In this document: in pieces, positions 34,841 through 43,402 of the stretch
Layout of the letters: each line of letters opens with the position of its first letter
Position numbering within the stretch: position 1 is the stretch's first letter
From: Planctomycetaceae bacterium
Lineage (GTDB): Bacteria > Planctomycetota > Planctomycetia > Planctomycetales > Planctomycetaceae
Reading direction: 5' to 3'
Assembly (NCBI GenBank): GCA_016795145.1
Contig: JAEUII010000440.1
Location: forward strand, 25,706 to 89,705
DNA: 64,000 nt
The notes under the pieces: model-generated
What the model was told of the DNA's origin: nothing
What the model saw: only the letters and a program-made list of their open reading frames with translations
Database searches by the model: none
Program-made: the position numbers and the translations under genes

Positions 34841-35917
34841 CTATTGTTTCAGCAGCTCTGCCATTGCACGGCCGAGGCGTTCGCCGGTTTCGTAGTAGGT
34901 TTCAGCGTTGTGGTTGTAGTGGTGGCCCTGATTCACGGGTGATTCATCGGCATCACGCCAGAGGTCGCGAGTGTCCACAGCGTTGACGTTCCCTTTGAAC
35001 TCGGGGTACTTACCGTTGTCGCCATCAACGGCCAGTTGGGCTTCAGCGATCTGCAGTCCAAAGCTCTCTCGCCCTGGGTTGCCACAGCCGGTGGCGAGGA
35101 CGAACTTTGCGTTGGGCGCATCAAAGTCTTTTCGCAGCGTCTTGATGAGGTGCACAAGGTTCTGTTCATACCGTCCGGCCAGCGCCGCGCTCTGATCCTT
35201 GTGACCCTGCCACCAGACGAAGCCGGCGACTTCGTAGCCCTGACCCTTGTAGCCAGGATAGTATTTCTCCAGGTTCTTCAGGACGGCTTTGGCATGAGCA
35301 GTATCCGCATCATACTGCCGCCCGGCGTACCATGGAACGGGCTTGGGTTCCGTGCCCTTGTCCCAGAAGTTCGCAACGTCTTTGTAGCCCGCGTAGATCT
35401 TGCCTTCATGTTCGAAACGTTCGCTGCCAGGCGGCAACAGGTCCCAGCCCAGACTTCGGTTGCCGATGCACGCTTTTAGAAGCAGCACGGGCTCTTCGTG
35501 GACGTAGCCCATGACCTGGCCAAAGCCAAGTTCCGGTCCGAACGACTTATCGGGAGTCAGCCATTCGTTGTGCACGTCGCTGAATTTTTCCATGTCCTTG
35601 TAGTCGACTCCTCGCGGATCCATAACATGGACGTAACGAACATCCTGCCGAGTGATCCAGTTGCCAGAGTCGTCAATAAGGTGAGGATACTTACCTTTTT
35701 CTTTCACCAGGTATTCCAGCGATCCCTTCGTTTCCTTCGGGCCAACTCGACCAAAGCCAAGCATGTTGGATTGCCCCAGCATGATGTAAACCTTGATCGG
35801 TTTGGATTGCTCGGCAGGCTTTCCGTCAGCCTTTGGTAGTTGAGCCGGAACGTCTGACGCGGAGACTGTCAGCGGCGTGAAGACTGTGAGAGCGATGAAA
35901 AGAAAATTGCGGAGCAT
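34841..35917 (-). CDS. Sialate O-acetylesterase-like SGNH hydrolase (DUF303)
   Basis: 358 residues. A signal peptide spans about 1-20 (F-L-F-I-A-L-T-V-F-T-P-L-T-V-S-A). The motif M-L-G-Q-S-N-M-L-G puts the nucleophile Ser at about residue 50. Block III-like W-W-Q-G-H-K is in the middle, and the terminal region H-H-Y-N-H-N-A-E-T-Y-Y supplies the catalytic His. This matches carbohydrate esterases of the sialic acid-specific 9-O-acetylesterase type, which in planctomycetes deacetylate varied polysaccharides. An AAGG ribosome-binding site precedes the ATG. It is surrounded by other exported carbohydrate-active genes in the same direction. Confidence 0.88.
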   Translation of the reverse strand: MLRNFLFIALTVFTPLTVSASDVPAQLPKADGKPAEQSKPIKVYIMLGQSNMLGFGRVGPKETKGSLEYLVKEKGKYPHLIDDSGNWITRQDVRYVHVMDPRGVDYKDMEKFSDVHNEWLTPDKSFGPELGFGQVMGYVHEEPVLLLKACIGNRSLGWDLLPPGSERFEHEGKIYAGYKDVANFWDKGTEPKPVPWYAGRQYDADTAHAKAVLKNLEKYYPGYKGQGYEVAGFVWWQGHKDQSAALAGRYEQNLVHLIKTLRKDFDAPNAKFVLATGCGNPGRESFGLQIAEAQLAVDGDNGKYPEFKGNVNAVDTRDLWRDADESPVNQGHHYNHNAETYYETGERLGRAMAELLKQ

Positions 35918-36090
35918 TCAGGACCTTCGCAGTGGGAGGGAAGAAGTCGGAGGGATTGAACCAGCTGTCTGAATGGTGTGCACCTGACCGACAGCTGAAA
36001 GATGATGCTCGGGAGTTTATCGTTTGAAGGGCGAAGTCTCCTGGTTCAGAAGAACGCGTCGCCGTCAAATCGCGCATAATGACGAAAGCA

Positions 36091-36152
36091 TCCCCTCCCC
36101 CGGCCTAGTCGGCCGACCCCTCCCGCTTCGCTACGCTGCACGGGAGGGGAGG
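36091..36152. repeat. Partial copy of repeat family B
   Basis: CCCTCCCCCGGCCTAGTCGG followed by the palindromic pair CCCCTCCCGC and CGGGAGGGG. It equals the second half of the composite repeat at 36221-36430. No gene is seen in the surrounding gap (35918-36498). Confidence 0.75.
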
Positions 36153-36220
36153 GTTGTGTTGACGTGTGGTTGAACGTGGATTTGCAATTCAGAGTGGCAT
36201 GTATTCATGTCGCCCCAAAA

Positions 36221-36430
36221 ACCTCCTCCCCCAAACTCGTTTGGGGGAGGTCGATCGCGCGTCAGCAAGATCGGGAGGGGGCCTCGTGCTTCGTTAGTGG
36301 ATGGCGTTCAAGTTGAGACGCACGCCAAAGGGCGAAACGGCGCAACCCTCCCCCGGTCTCATCGGCCGACCCCTCCCGTTTCGCTGCGCGGCACGGGAGG
36401 GAGTGTAGAGCGATTGTCTCAATCGCTTCG
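36221..36430. repeat. Composite repeat family B
   Basis: The first half has the perfect hairpin CCTCCCCCAAA-CTCG-TTTGGGGGAGG, then TCGATCGCGCGTCAGCAAG and GGGAGGGGG; the second half has CCCTCCCCCGG, GGCCGACCCCTCCCG and a GC-rich fold-back. It ends with CGATTGTCTCAATCG, a short palindrome. The same arrangement recurs at 56022-56234 and 57152-57336. It lies 68 bases past the stop of the esterase at 36499. Confidence 0.85.
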
Positions 36431-36498
36431 CCCCAGATCGGGCTTGATCAAGAGCCGCAAGGCGCGTCAGCGTGACGCTTTTCCGTTCGATTCCTGAC

Positions 36499-38421
36499 CT
36501 ACTTCCATTCAAGTCTCATCAGCGTTGGTGGTGGGCCGGTCCAGGTCGCGGGTTTTCGGTCTTTGGATCCTCGTTCGTTGTAATGGCGGCAGATGGCGAA
36601 TTGGTCGAGATTGTCCCATGAGGCGAGTGAACCGTCTTCATTGGTGAAGTCCGAAGGCTCGAAGATGAGCGTCTGATCGTCTTCGGATCCGGTGATTTCA
36701 CGCTCGCAGACAAAGGTCCTTCGCGGCCCGCCGTACGATCGCCATTCGTTTTGGATGATGACAAACGTCAGCGTGTTCGTTGTCGGCATCCGGAGCTTAA
36801 GTTGTAGCCTGGCGCCTTGCGGGCCCTGGTGCGCGGGGTCGGTCAGCTTGCGAGTCCAGTGTTGCACGAGTGTCGGATGATCGGCGTTGATTGTATACCA
36901 GTCTCGCATCTGATGTGCAGGGTCAAAGGCATCGATCAGCGAACTGACCTGCATCGATGCGATGACTTCCGCGTTCTTCAGTTCTTCCGGCGTTGCCGTA
37001 TGCAACTGGCTGCTGATACAGACTTCGGTGATGGGTTTACCATAGCCCGGGATCGCGTTGAGTGAGACAGGTTCCGGCAGAGTATGGTAGACATTCGCAA
37101 AGGCGAACAATGGAAGGTCAGTCGTGTGAAGAGGCAGCTGAGCGATGTATCCGTTTCCGCTTTGAGCAACCTCCGCACTGCGCCAGAAGCGGGCACGGGG
37201 ATCGGGATCGACGCTGTAGAAAACTTCTGCGCGTGCAACGGGCCAGGAAGGTTCGTCCGGCGTCAGGTGAAATGCCGGGACATGATTCGATGTCTGCAGA
37301 ACGAGCTGACTCGCTGGAGTGTCCGGAAGACGTGGGCCATCTTTCAAATGCTGATCAAACCACAGCGGCATGGAGACCGCTACTTCGGGGCTGAGTCGAT
37401 GATTGAGATGGGGTGTCCATGAATAGCGAACAGGTTGATTGGGGATCAGCGAGTTCGTTCGATAGACGTCATCCATCCACCCATGAAAATCGTTTGTCGC
37501 ACTGCGATGAAGGACAGGGCACTGGATCAGTGGCGAGTAGTTTTCGAAGCTGAGCGTCCGGCGAAAGAGGTCGATATTGCCCTTGATGTGATCTTGTTGA
37601 TCGGACCCTCCCAGGAATTCATGAGGCTGCCATCGCCATCCAGCACCACCGACAGCAGGCACGGCCGCTTTGACGCGACGATCTGTGCCGGCAACGTACA
37701 TCGTCAGATTGCCGCCCATCGAATAGCCATGCACTCCAAGACGCTCGGGATCAACTTCGGGCTGCTGCTCAAGAAACGTGAGGCCTCGACGACACCCCAT
37801 TGCCAGCAGGTACCAGTTACAGTTTCCCGGATGTTCACGATCCTCAAAAAGCTGCTTTGGTCCTGGAAGCATGGAATAATAACCCGGCACATTCAGCTGG
37901 CTTGGATCAACAGCTCCCCAGTCGGTGTTCAGATCACCAGGCTCAGCACCCTCAACAGAATTGAATGGAGACTGGCCAGCAGTACCACCCCAGTTGACCG
38001 ACAAAGCTGCGTAACCTCGGGACACAAGCAGCTTCACTTCGCTCAGAGATCCCCGTTGCCCGCCGCCATGAATATGCATGACGGCCGGTAGCTTTTGAAG
38101 GCGGTCGGCGTGTTCCGGAAAGCCATAGATCGCGGTCATGCGAGCTGGCTTCTGCCTGAATGTTCCGACCAGAAACCTGACATGCCGAATCACGGTGCCG
38201 TCTGATTTGAACTCCCGGATCAATTCCGTTTCCAGTGGTTGTTGGCGAGGATCAAAAGTCGCCCAGAGTTCTTCGACAGATTGCGGCACATCGTCTGCGA
38301 TGAGATTTGGTGAAGGGAGCCAGATCAATGCCACCAGCGTCAGCACACGTCGAACGGTTGCCTTTGCGTCAAAGCCGGTGATCGCGTGAAAGAGAAGCGT
38401 CTGGCGATGTTTCAGTTTCAT
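36499..38421 (-). CDS. Secreted acetyl-xylan-esterase-like / S9-like alpha/beta hydrolase
   Basis: 640 residues. A hydrophobic stretch (V-L-T-L-V-A-L-I-W-L-P-S) near residues 27-38 is likely the signal peptide. The hydrolase core begins with M-H-I-H-G-G-G-Q and carries the nucleophile elbow G-Y-S-M-G-G-N, followed by A-A-V-P-A-V-G-G-A-G. A His-containing segment P-H-L-N-H-R-L-S completes the likely triad. The C-terminal 200 residues form an extra beta-rich domain, possibly for substrate binding. GAGAG precedes the ATG. It is probably an esterase acting on acylated polysaccharide; a peptidase role is less likely because the propeller domain is absent. Confidence 0.8.
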   Translation of the reverse strand: MKLKHRQTLLFHAITGFDAKATVRRVLTLVALIWLPSPNLIADDVPQSVEELWATFDPRQQPLETELIREFKSDGTVIRHVRFLVGTFRQKPARMTAIYGFPEHADRLQKLPAVMHIHGGGQRGSLSEVKLLVSRGYAALSVNWGGTAGQSPFNSVEGAEPGDLNTDWGAVDPSQLNVPGYYSMLPGPKQLFEDREHPGNCNWYLLAMGCRRGLTFLEQQPEVDPERLGVHGYSMGGNLTMYVAGTDRRVKAAVPAVGGAGWRWQPHEFLGGSDQQDHIKGNIDLFRRTLSFENYSPLIQCPVLHRSATNDFHGWMDDVYRTNSLIPNQPVRYSWTPHLNHRLSPEVAVSMPLWFDQHLKDGPRLPDTPASQLVLQTSNHVPAFHLTPDEPSWPVARAEVFYSVDPDPRARFWRSAEVAQSGNGYIAQLPLHTTDLPLFAFANVYHTLPEPVSLNAIPGYGKPITEVCISSQLHTATPEELKNAEVIASMQVSSLIDAFDPAHQMRDWYTINADHPTLVQHWTRKLTDPAHQGPQGARLQLKLRMPTTNTLTFVIIQNEWRSYGGPRRTFVCEREITGSEDDQTLIFEPSDFTNEDGSLASWDNLDQFAICRHYNERGSKDRKPATWTGPPPTLMRLEWK

Positions 38422-38496
38422 CTCTCGAACTTTCAGTGTTCAGGTGTCAGTGTTCAGTTTCGTGCATCCTGACCGCTGACCGCTGAAAACTCCCCC

Positions 38497-39387
38497 CTAC
38501 TTCTTCAGCTCTGATTCAAGAAACGCATACGCCTTGTCGAGCGCTTTGGAGTTCATGGCGGCGGGGATGTGGCGGGCGCCTTCGATCGTGTGGAGTTCGG
38601 TGCGAACGCCGCAGGCCTTGAGTGCATCGTGGCAGCTCCTGGACCATTCGAGCGGAACGAGTTCATCAGCGGTACCGTTGAAGAAGAACACAGGAGCATC
38701 GTCCTTGTCGACGAACGCTGTCGCTGAAGCGGCGTTGAATTTGTCGGGCACCGTCTTGAGATCGCCACCCATCCAGTACTCAGCCCACTTGCCATCATCC
38801 GGGAATGCTCGAAAGTCCGTCGGCGCTCCGCCAGCGACAACAGCCTGAAGGCGAGTATCCACGTTGTCGTTCTTTTCGCTGGGAGCCTCACCCGTGGTCG
38901 CGAGAAGACACACGAGATGTCCTCCCGCCGAATATCCAATCGCACCGACTTTCGCCGTGTCGACTTTGTACTGTTCCGCGTTCGTTCGTACCCACTTCAG
39001 AGCTGCGCGGCAATCGTCGATCTGAGCCGGAAACTTGTCTTTTGGAGCAAGACGATAATCAATGGCGAAGCAGTTGAATCCTCGCTTAGCCAGAGATGCT
39101 GCATACCCAGCCAGCTGTTTTCGATTTCCCGAACGCCACGCGCCGCCGTGCACGACAAGAACCGACGGATGGCGTCCTTCCTTCTTCTGCACAAAAGCGT
39201 CCAGGTGCAGTTCCCGCCCTTCGACCGTTGAGTACACAATCTTCTCTTGAACCTCGTACTCTTCTTCACTGCCATTCGCAGTTTGAGAGCACGTCCCACA
39301 CAACGTCACAGTGATCAAAACGGACAAACGCAGCACAACGGGACTCCAGTAACGGCCGGCTCTATTCCACTTCAACGAGCTGAGCAT
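38497..39387 (-). CDS. Secreted alpha/beta hydrolase (BD-FAE esterase type)
   Basis: 296 residues with a signal peptide near 18-42 (L-R-L-S-V-L-I-T-V-T-L-C-G-T-C). The oxyanion loop is H-G-G-A-W and the nucleophile elbow G-Y-S-A-G-G-H. The acidic residue and His are in F-N-G-T-A-D-E and G-A-R-H-I-P. It resembles the esterase at 20875 in family but not closely. It is 75 bases upstream of the next minus-strand hydrolase and is the first gene of the minus-strand run; the sigma factor on the other strand is divergent, with about 220 bases between the two starts. Confidence 0.88.
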   Translation of the reverse strand: MLSSLKWNRAGRYWSPVVLRLSVLITVTLCGTCSQTANGSEEEYEVQEKIVYSTVEGRELHLDAFVQKKEGRHPSVLVVHGGAWRSGNRKQLAGYAASLAKRGFNCFAIDYRLAPKDKFPAQIDDCRAALKWVRTNAEQYKVDTAKVGAIGYSAGGHLVCLLATTGEAPSEKNDNVDTRLQAVVAGGAPTDFRAFPDDGKWAEYWMGGDLKTVPDKFNAASATAFVDKDDAPVFFFNGTADELVPLEWSRSCHDALKACGVRTELHTIEGARHIPAAMNSKALDKAYAFLESELKK

Positions 39388-39605
39388 CGTAATGAGCGCG
39401 AGAACACGGCTGCAAGCGGCCTCGAATGTAACGGTGGCAACGACGGCGCAATCGAAGTTTCTCGTTACAAAAAGCGGAGCAGATTTACGGGGAGGCTTTG
39501 TGGCGGGCGATGGAGGCTGGCTAGAATTGAGTGGGGTCCGAGTACATGTGGATAACTGTGAACGCGGGGCCTTCTTTCAGGTATGACTCAAGAACTGAGC
39601 GGAAA

Positions 39606-40226
39606 ATGGCAGGGCCAGGAATTGATGAACTTTTGGAACTGGCAGCGGCCGGGCGTCGTTGTTCGCTCGACCAACTCCTTGAATTGCATCGCAACCGGCT
39701 GAGGCGATTCCTGCGGTTTCGAATGGATCGTCGACTCGCCCGTCGAATTGATGACTCTGACGTTATTCAGGAATCTCTGCTGGAGGCATCGCAGAGATTT
39801 GATGAGTACACAGCGGATCGATCGGTTCCCTTTTTTGTCTGGCTCCGATACCTGACATCGCAGCGACTCGCACAGCTTCATCGAATGCACCTGGGTGCTC
39901 AACAGCGTGACGTTCGTCGCGAAGAGACGGCCGGGAATCGTGAGTCGGAGTATGCGAGCAGCATGAATCTGGCAGAGTTGCTGGAAGCACAACTCACATC
40001 TCCCAGTGTGCACCTGATCCGCGCGGAGATTCGCGCGCGATTGAGAGAGGCGCTGGACTGCATGGATGCGATCGATCGTGAGATCCTGTTGCTTCGACAC
40101 TTTGAGCAGTTGAGCAATCAGGAGTCCGCGAGGATTCTGGGCATTAGTGAGACTGCAGCCAGCAATCGTTTTGTTCGTGCTGTTGAACGTCTGGAAGTGA
40201 TCCTTCGTCCCTATCAGACCGAATAG
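39606..40226 (+). CDS. ECF-type RNA polymerase sigma factor
   Basis: 206 residues from ATG 39606 with GAGCGGA just upstream. Region 2 is visible as R-R-F-L-R-F-R-M-D-R-R-L-A-R-R-I-D with D-V-I-Q-E and W-L-R-Y-L; region 4 as L-L-R-H-F-E-Q-L-S-N-Q-E-S-A-R-I-L-G-I-S-E-T-A-A-S. It belongs to the planctomycete ECF type that accompanies Ser/Thr kinases instead of an anti-sigma factor. The next gene, 42 bases downstream, is a kinase, so activity may be controlled by phosphorylation. No anti-sigma gene is adjacent. Confidence 0.92.
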   Translation: MAGPGIDELLELAAAGRRCSLDQLLELHRNRLRRFLRFRMDRRLARRIDDSDVIQESLLEASQRFDEYTADRSVPFFVWLRYLTSQRLAQLHRMHLGAQQRDVRREETAGNRESEYASSMNLAELLEAQLTSPSVHLIRAEIRARLREALDCMDAIDREILLLRHFEQLSNQESARILGISETAASNRFVRAVERLEVILRPYQTE

Positions 40227-40268
40227 CGAATGAGTTGTATTTGATCAGGGCTTCTGGAGTTTGGAGTC

Positions 40269-43241
40269 ATGGCGACGACCTCAGAGTCTGAAAGTGATTT
40301 GTCCGATTCGGACACTTACCCGGCGCATAAGGGAGAGGAAAGGCCCGATCCGGTTGCGCTGGCCGCGGAGGCATTTCTCGCGAGTGTCCGTCGCGGAGAA
40401 ACTCCGTCTATTGAAGATTACTGCGCACGCTCGCCTGAGAATCAGGTCCGCTTGCGAAGAGTCCTGTCAACTCTGCTGCTGATGGAACAGCATGGCGACT
40501 CGACCAGGTCTCCAGGGTCATCCGAATCGCTCGATCCTTTGCTCAACCGAAGAGAACTGGGTGATTACCGAATTCTGAAACGGATCGGTCGAGGGGGAAT
40601 GGGGATTGTGTTTGATGCTGTCCACAAGGTGCTTGGGCGGCGCGTTGCTCTTAAAGTCATGTACGCCTCCGAAACAACCGACTCGAAACCTTGTGCAAGG
40701 TTTCAGCGTGAAGCCCGGGTAACAGCCAGGCTGCATCACACAAACATCGTACCACTCTTTGAACTGGGGCATGATGAAGGAACTGTTTACCATGCGATGC
40801 AGCTGATTGACGGACCGGGGCTGGATGAACTGCTGTATGCATTGCGACGGCATCGTGATCGAGGAATCGGATCGGAGATGAATGAGGCAGTGAAGGATTC
40901 AGAGCATACGCTGATCCTGGATTGCATCACGCAGTTGTATGTGGCGGACCGGAGGGGTTACTTCAATCTCGTTGCCGGAATGATGCTGCAGGCTGCGGAA
41001 GCGCTTGCACATGCTCATCACCGTGGCGTTCTTCACCGGGACATCAAGCCTTCTAACCTGCTGATCGACGATCAGCAGCACCTCTGGGTCACAGATTTTG
41101 GGCTCGCGAAATCGGAAGAGGATGCCGTGACGCGATCTGGTGACCTTGCTGGGACCCTCCGTTATATGGCCCCCGAGCGATTCTCCGGATCCTGTGACCG
41201 TCGCTCTGATGTGTATTCTCTCGGTGTAACTTCCTACGAACTGCTTGCGCTGGAGCCTGCGTTCCCGGACTCTGACCGTGCTGTACTGATTCAGTCCGTG
41301 ATGCAGCAATCGCCTAAGTCATTGCGCAGTCTGCAGCCGATGTTGCCTGTGGATCTGGAGACAATCGTTCTGACAGCGATGCATCCGGATCGTGATATGC
41401 GTTATCCGACCGCAGAGCGATTTGCGGAGGATCTTCGCAGCTTTCTTGAAGACCGCCCCGTTTCTGCCCGTCGTGCAGGAGTCCTGGAGCGAAGCTGGCG
41501 ATGGTGCCGAAGAAATCGCGTTTTTGCGGTTTTGCTGGCAACGATCGTGGTTGCTTTTCTGATCGTGTCGTGGCAGTGGCGTGATGCAGTAGAGTCGAGA
41601 AGAACTGCAGAGAAAGCCACTGCGTCCGAGTCTGCGGCCAAAGAGCAGGCCCGTCGACTTGCGGATCGATTACAGGACGAAGCCATCCGGATGAACCGTT
41701 CGCTGCAGTTTCTGGAAGAAGCTCGCTGGCTGGCAGACCAGCGCCAGTGGGATGATGCAATCCACTCCTGCGATGCAGCAATCGAACTTCGTCCCGACAT
41801 GCCGGCAGCCATTGAAGAGCGAGCTGTTCGATTCCGGGAACTGGGGCTGTTTGCTGAAGCGTTGCGCGATCTTGAGACGGCATTGTCCATTAAGCGTCCG
41901 GTGCTGTCATCAAAATGGACAGAACTGGCATTGCTGCAGGCCTACGCGGGGCATACCGAACAGTGCCGAAAGACATTCGACAGCATGGTGTCGATTTTTG
42001 GTGCCCAGGGCCAAACATCAGTGATGTCAGACATCCTGAAGGTATTCACGCTGTTGCCCGCGTCACAGACACCAGACATTGTTCCCGTTGCGATGGCGGA
42101 GACCGTTTCGGCACGAGAAGGTGATGTGCGAAGCCGCTTCCGACTGGCATGGTGCTACGCTCGCTCCAGGCAGTTCGCTGACGCCGACAACCTTTGCCGC
42201 GAACTTCTGCCCCGGTCTTCGGATGTCGCGGTCACAGGTTCGCTGCACGCGCTGCGGGCAATTATCGCGATGGAGATGTCCGATGTGGAACTTGCAAAGC
42301 GAGAACTGGAACAGGCTCAGTCAGAACGCAGTGATGGATTGGACTTGTTGCTGCAATCAGCCGATTCGAAGTGGGTTAAGCACTACGGCGCGAATGCCTC
42401 GTGGCCGATGCCAGTCGAGGATTGGCTGGCATTTCTTGTTCATCTCCGAATTGCAGAAGAAAGGGTTCAGGGAAAGGCAAGTCGGGATGTCCGACTGAAT
42501 CTTCTTCGTGCACGAGGACTTGCCGCATTGAGACGAATGGACGATGCCATTCGAGAATACGACCAGGTCCTTACGGATTCCGTGGAAAAGGGGATCCGGC
42601 TGGAAGCAATCCGAGCCATGGGATTTCAGAAGGTCGAGCACGGAAAGTATGGTGAAGCGGCCATTCTGTACCGTCAGGCAGTCGACTTGTCCCCTGAGGA
42701 TCCGAGCCTCTGGAGATTTCTGGCTGTAGCCTGCCTGGCGGATCGCAATCTCTCGGAATACAGAAACGTCTGTGAGTCGATGATTCAGAAATTCAAGGGA
42801 ACATCCTCCACTGACTCTGCTCTTTGTGTCCTCGAAGTATGCATTTCCAATCGGCAAGGTTGTCCGGACTGGGCTCAATTGGAACCATTTGCTGAGCTTG
42901 CGGAAAGTCATCAGTCAGACAGCGTGAGGTTTGTTGCCGCGTGGCATATGCGAATGCAGCGTCCAGAGGATGCTGTCAGGGAACTAGAGGAGCTTGAAAC
43001 GTTCTGTGGGCTGCGCGGCGCGGATCTCCTGGTTTTGTCGGCGGCACTGGATCAGGTGGGTCGAAAAGCCGAGGCGTCCGTGCGGCTTGAACAAGCGATC
43101 ACCTGGATCCAATTGGCCAGTGAAGAATCGAAGCGAGCGTTATCGAGCGAGAATCGGCCACGCTGGGGCTCATGGACAGAAATTCCCGAAACGATGTCAC
43201 TGCTGAATGAGTTGGCTCCGGACCAGATGCCGCTCCGGTGA
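40269..43241 (+). CDS. Ser/Thr protein kinase with extracytoplasmic TPR repeats
   Basis: 990 residues. An acidic N-terminal segment (1-95) precedes a Hanks kinase at about 100-393: G-R-G-G-M-G loop, Lys129 in V-A-L-K-V, H-R-D at 256-258, D-F-G at 276-278, and Y-M-A-P-E-R. An insert of about 30 residues lies before the catalytic loop. One membrane helix is at 417-436 (V-L-L-A-T-I-V-V-A-F-L). A coiled-coil-like segment and TPR-like repeats fill about 440-960 (A-I-E-L-R-P, A-V-D-L-S-P-E-D-P-S-L-W). GGAG precedes the ATG. It follows the ECF sigma by 42 bases and probably regulates it. Confidence 0.92.
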   Translation: MATTSESESDLSDSDTYPAHKGEERPDPVALAAEAFLASVRRGETPSIEDYCARSPENQVRLRRVLSTLLLMEQHGDSTRSPGSSESLDPLLNRRELGDYRILKRIGRGGMGIVFDAVHKVLGRRVALKVMYASETTDSKPCARFQREARVTARLHHTNIVPLFELGHDEGTVYHAMQLIDGPGLDELLYALRRHRDRGIGSEMNEAVKDSEHTLILDCITQLYVADRRGYFNLVAGMMLQAAEALAHAHHRGVLHRDIKPSNLLIDDQQHLWVTDFGLAKSEEDAVTRSGDLAGTLRYMAPERFSGSCDRRSDVYSLGVTSYELLALEPAFPDSDRAVLIQSVMQQSPKSLRSLQPMLPVDLETIVLTAMHPDRDMRYPTAERFAEDLRSFLEDRPVSARRAGVLERSWRWCRRNRVFAVLLATIVVAFLIVSWQWRDAVESRRTAEKATASESAAKEQARRLADRLQDEAIRMNRSLQFLEEARWLADQRQWDDAIHSCDAAIELRPDMPAAIEERAVRFRELGLFAEALRDLETALSIKRPVLSSKWTELALLQAYAGHTEQCRKTFDSMVSIFGAQGQTSVMSDILKVFTLLPASQTPDIVPVAMAETVSAREGDVRSRFRLAWCYARSRQFADADNLCRELLPRSSDVAVTGSLHALRAIIAMEMSDVELAKRELEQAQSERSDGLDLLLQSADSKWVKHYGANASWPMPVEDWLAFLVHLRIAEERVQGKASRDVRLNLLRARGLAALRRMDDAIREYDQVLTDSVEKGIRLEAIRAMGFQKVEHGKYGEAAILYRQAVDLSPEDPSLWRFLAVACLADRNLSEYRNVCESMIQKFKGTSSTDSALCVLEVCISNRQGCPDWAQLEPFAELAESHQSDSVRFVAAWHMRMQRPEDAVRELEELETFCGLRGADLLVLSAALDQVGRKAEASVRLEQAITWIQLASEESKRALSSENRPRWGSWTEIPETMSLLNELAPDQMPLR

Positions 43242-43349
43242 ATCGCGATTTTTCTTAACTTCACTGTGGATTGCACGTCGGTCTTCGCAGTACTCCCTCT
43301 GGGAAGCATTTATTGTACGCACGTTGATTAGCAAAACTGGCGAGGAGTG

Positions 43350-43402
43350 TTTCCCCACAAACAGCGGTGCGGACAAGTTTGTCTGCAAGGGCGGGGAAAA
43401 AC
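43350..43402 (+). promoter_or_regulatory. Possible leader hairpin covering the ribosome-binding site of the giant protein
   Basis: TTTCCCC (43350-43356) pairs with GGGGAAA (43393-43399) and the inner ACAAAC (43357-43362) with GTTTGT (43377-43382), leaving a ten-base bulge on the right side. The GC-rich AGGGCGGGG region near the ATG at 43403 would be partly hidden. This may be coincidence. Confidence 0.3.

Noticed and set aside
38430..38490. Small direct repeats (GTGTTCAG / GACCGCTG) between two hydrolase genes
   Set aside because: Too short and local to assign a function; no regulatory pattern recognised.
39588..40100. Minus-strand frame opposite the first sigma factor
   Set aside because: Antisense of a clear ECF sigma factor.
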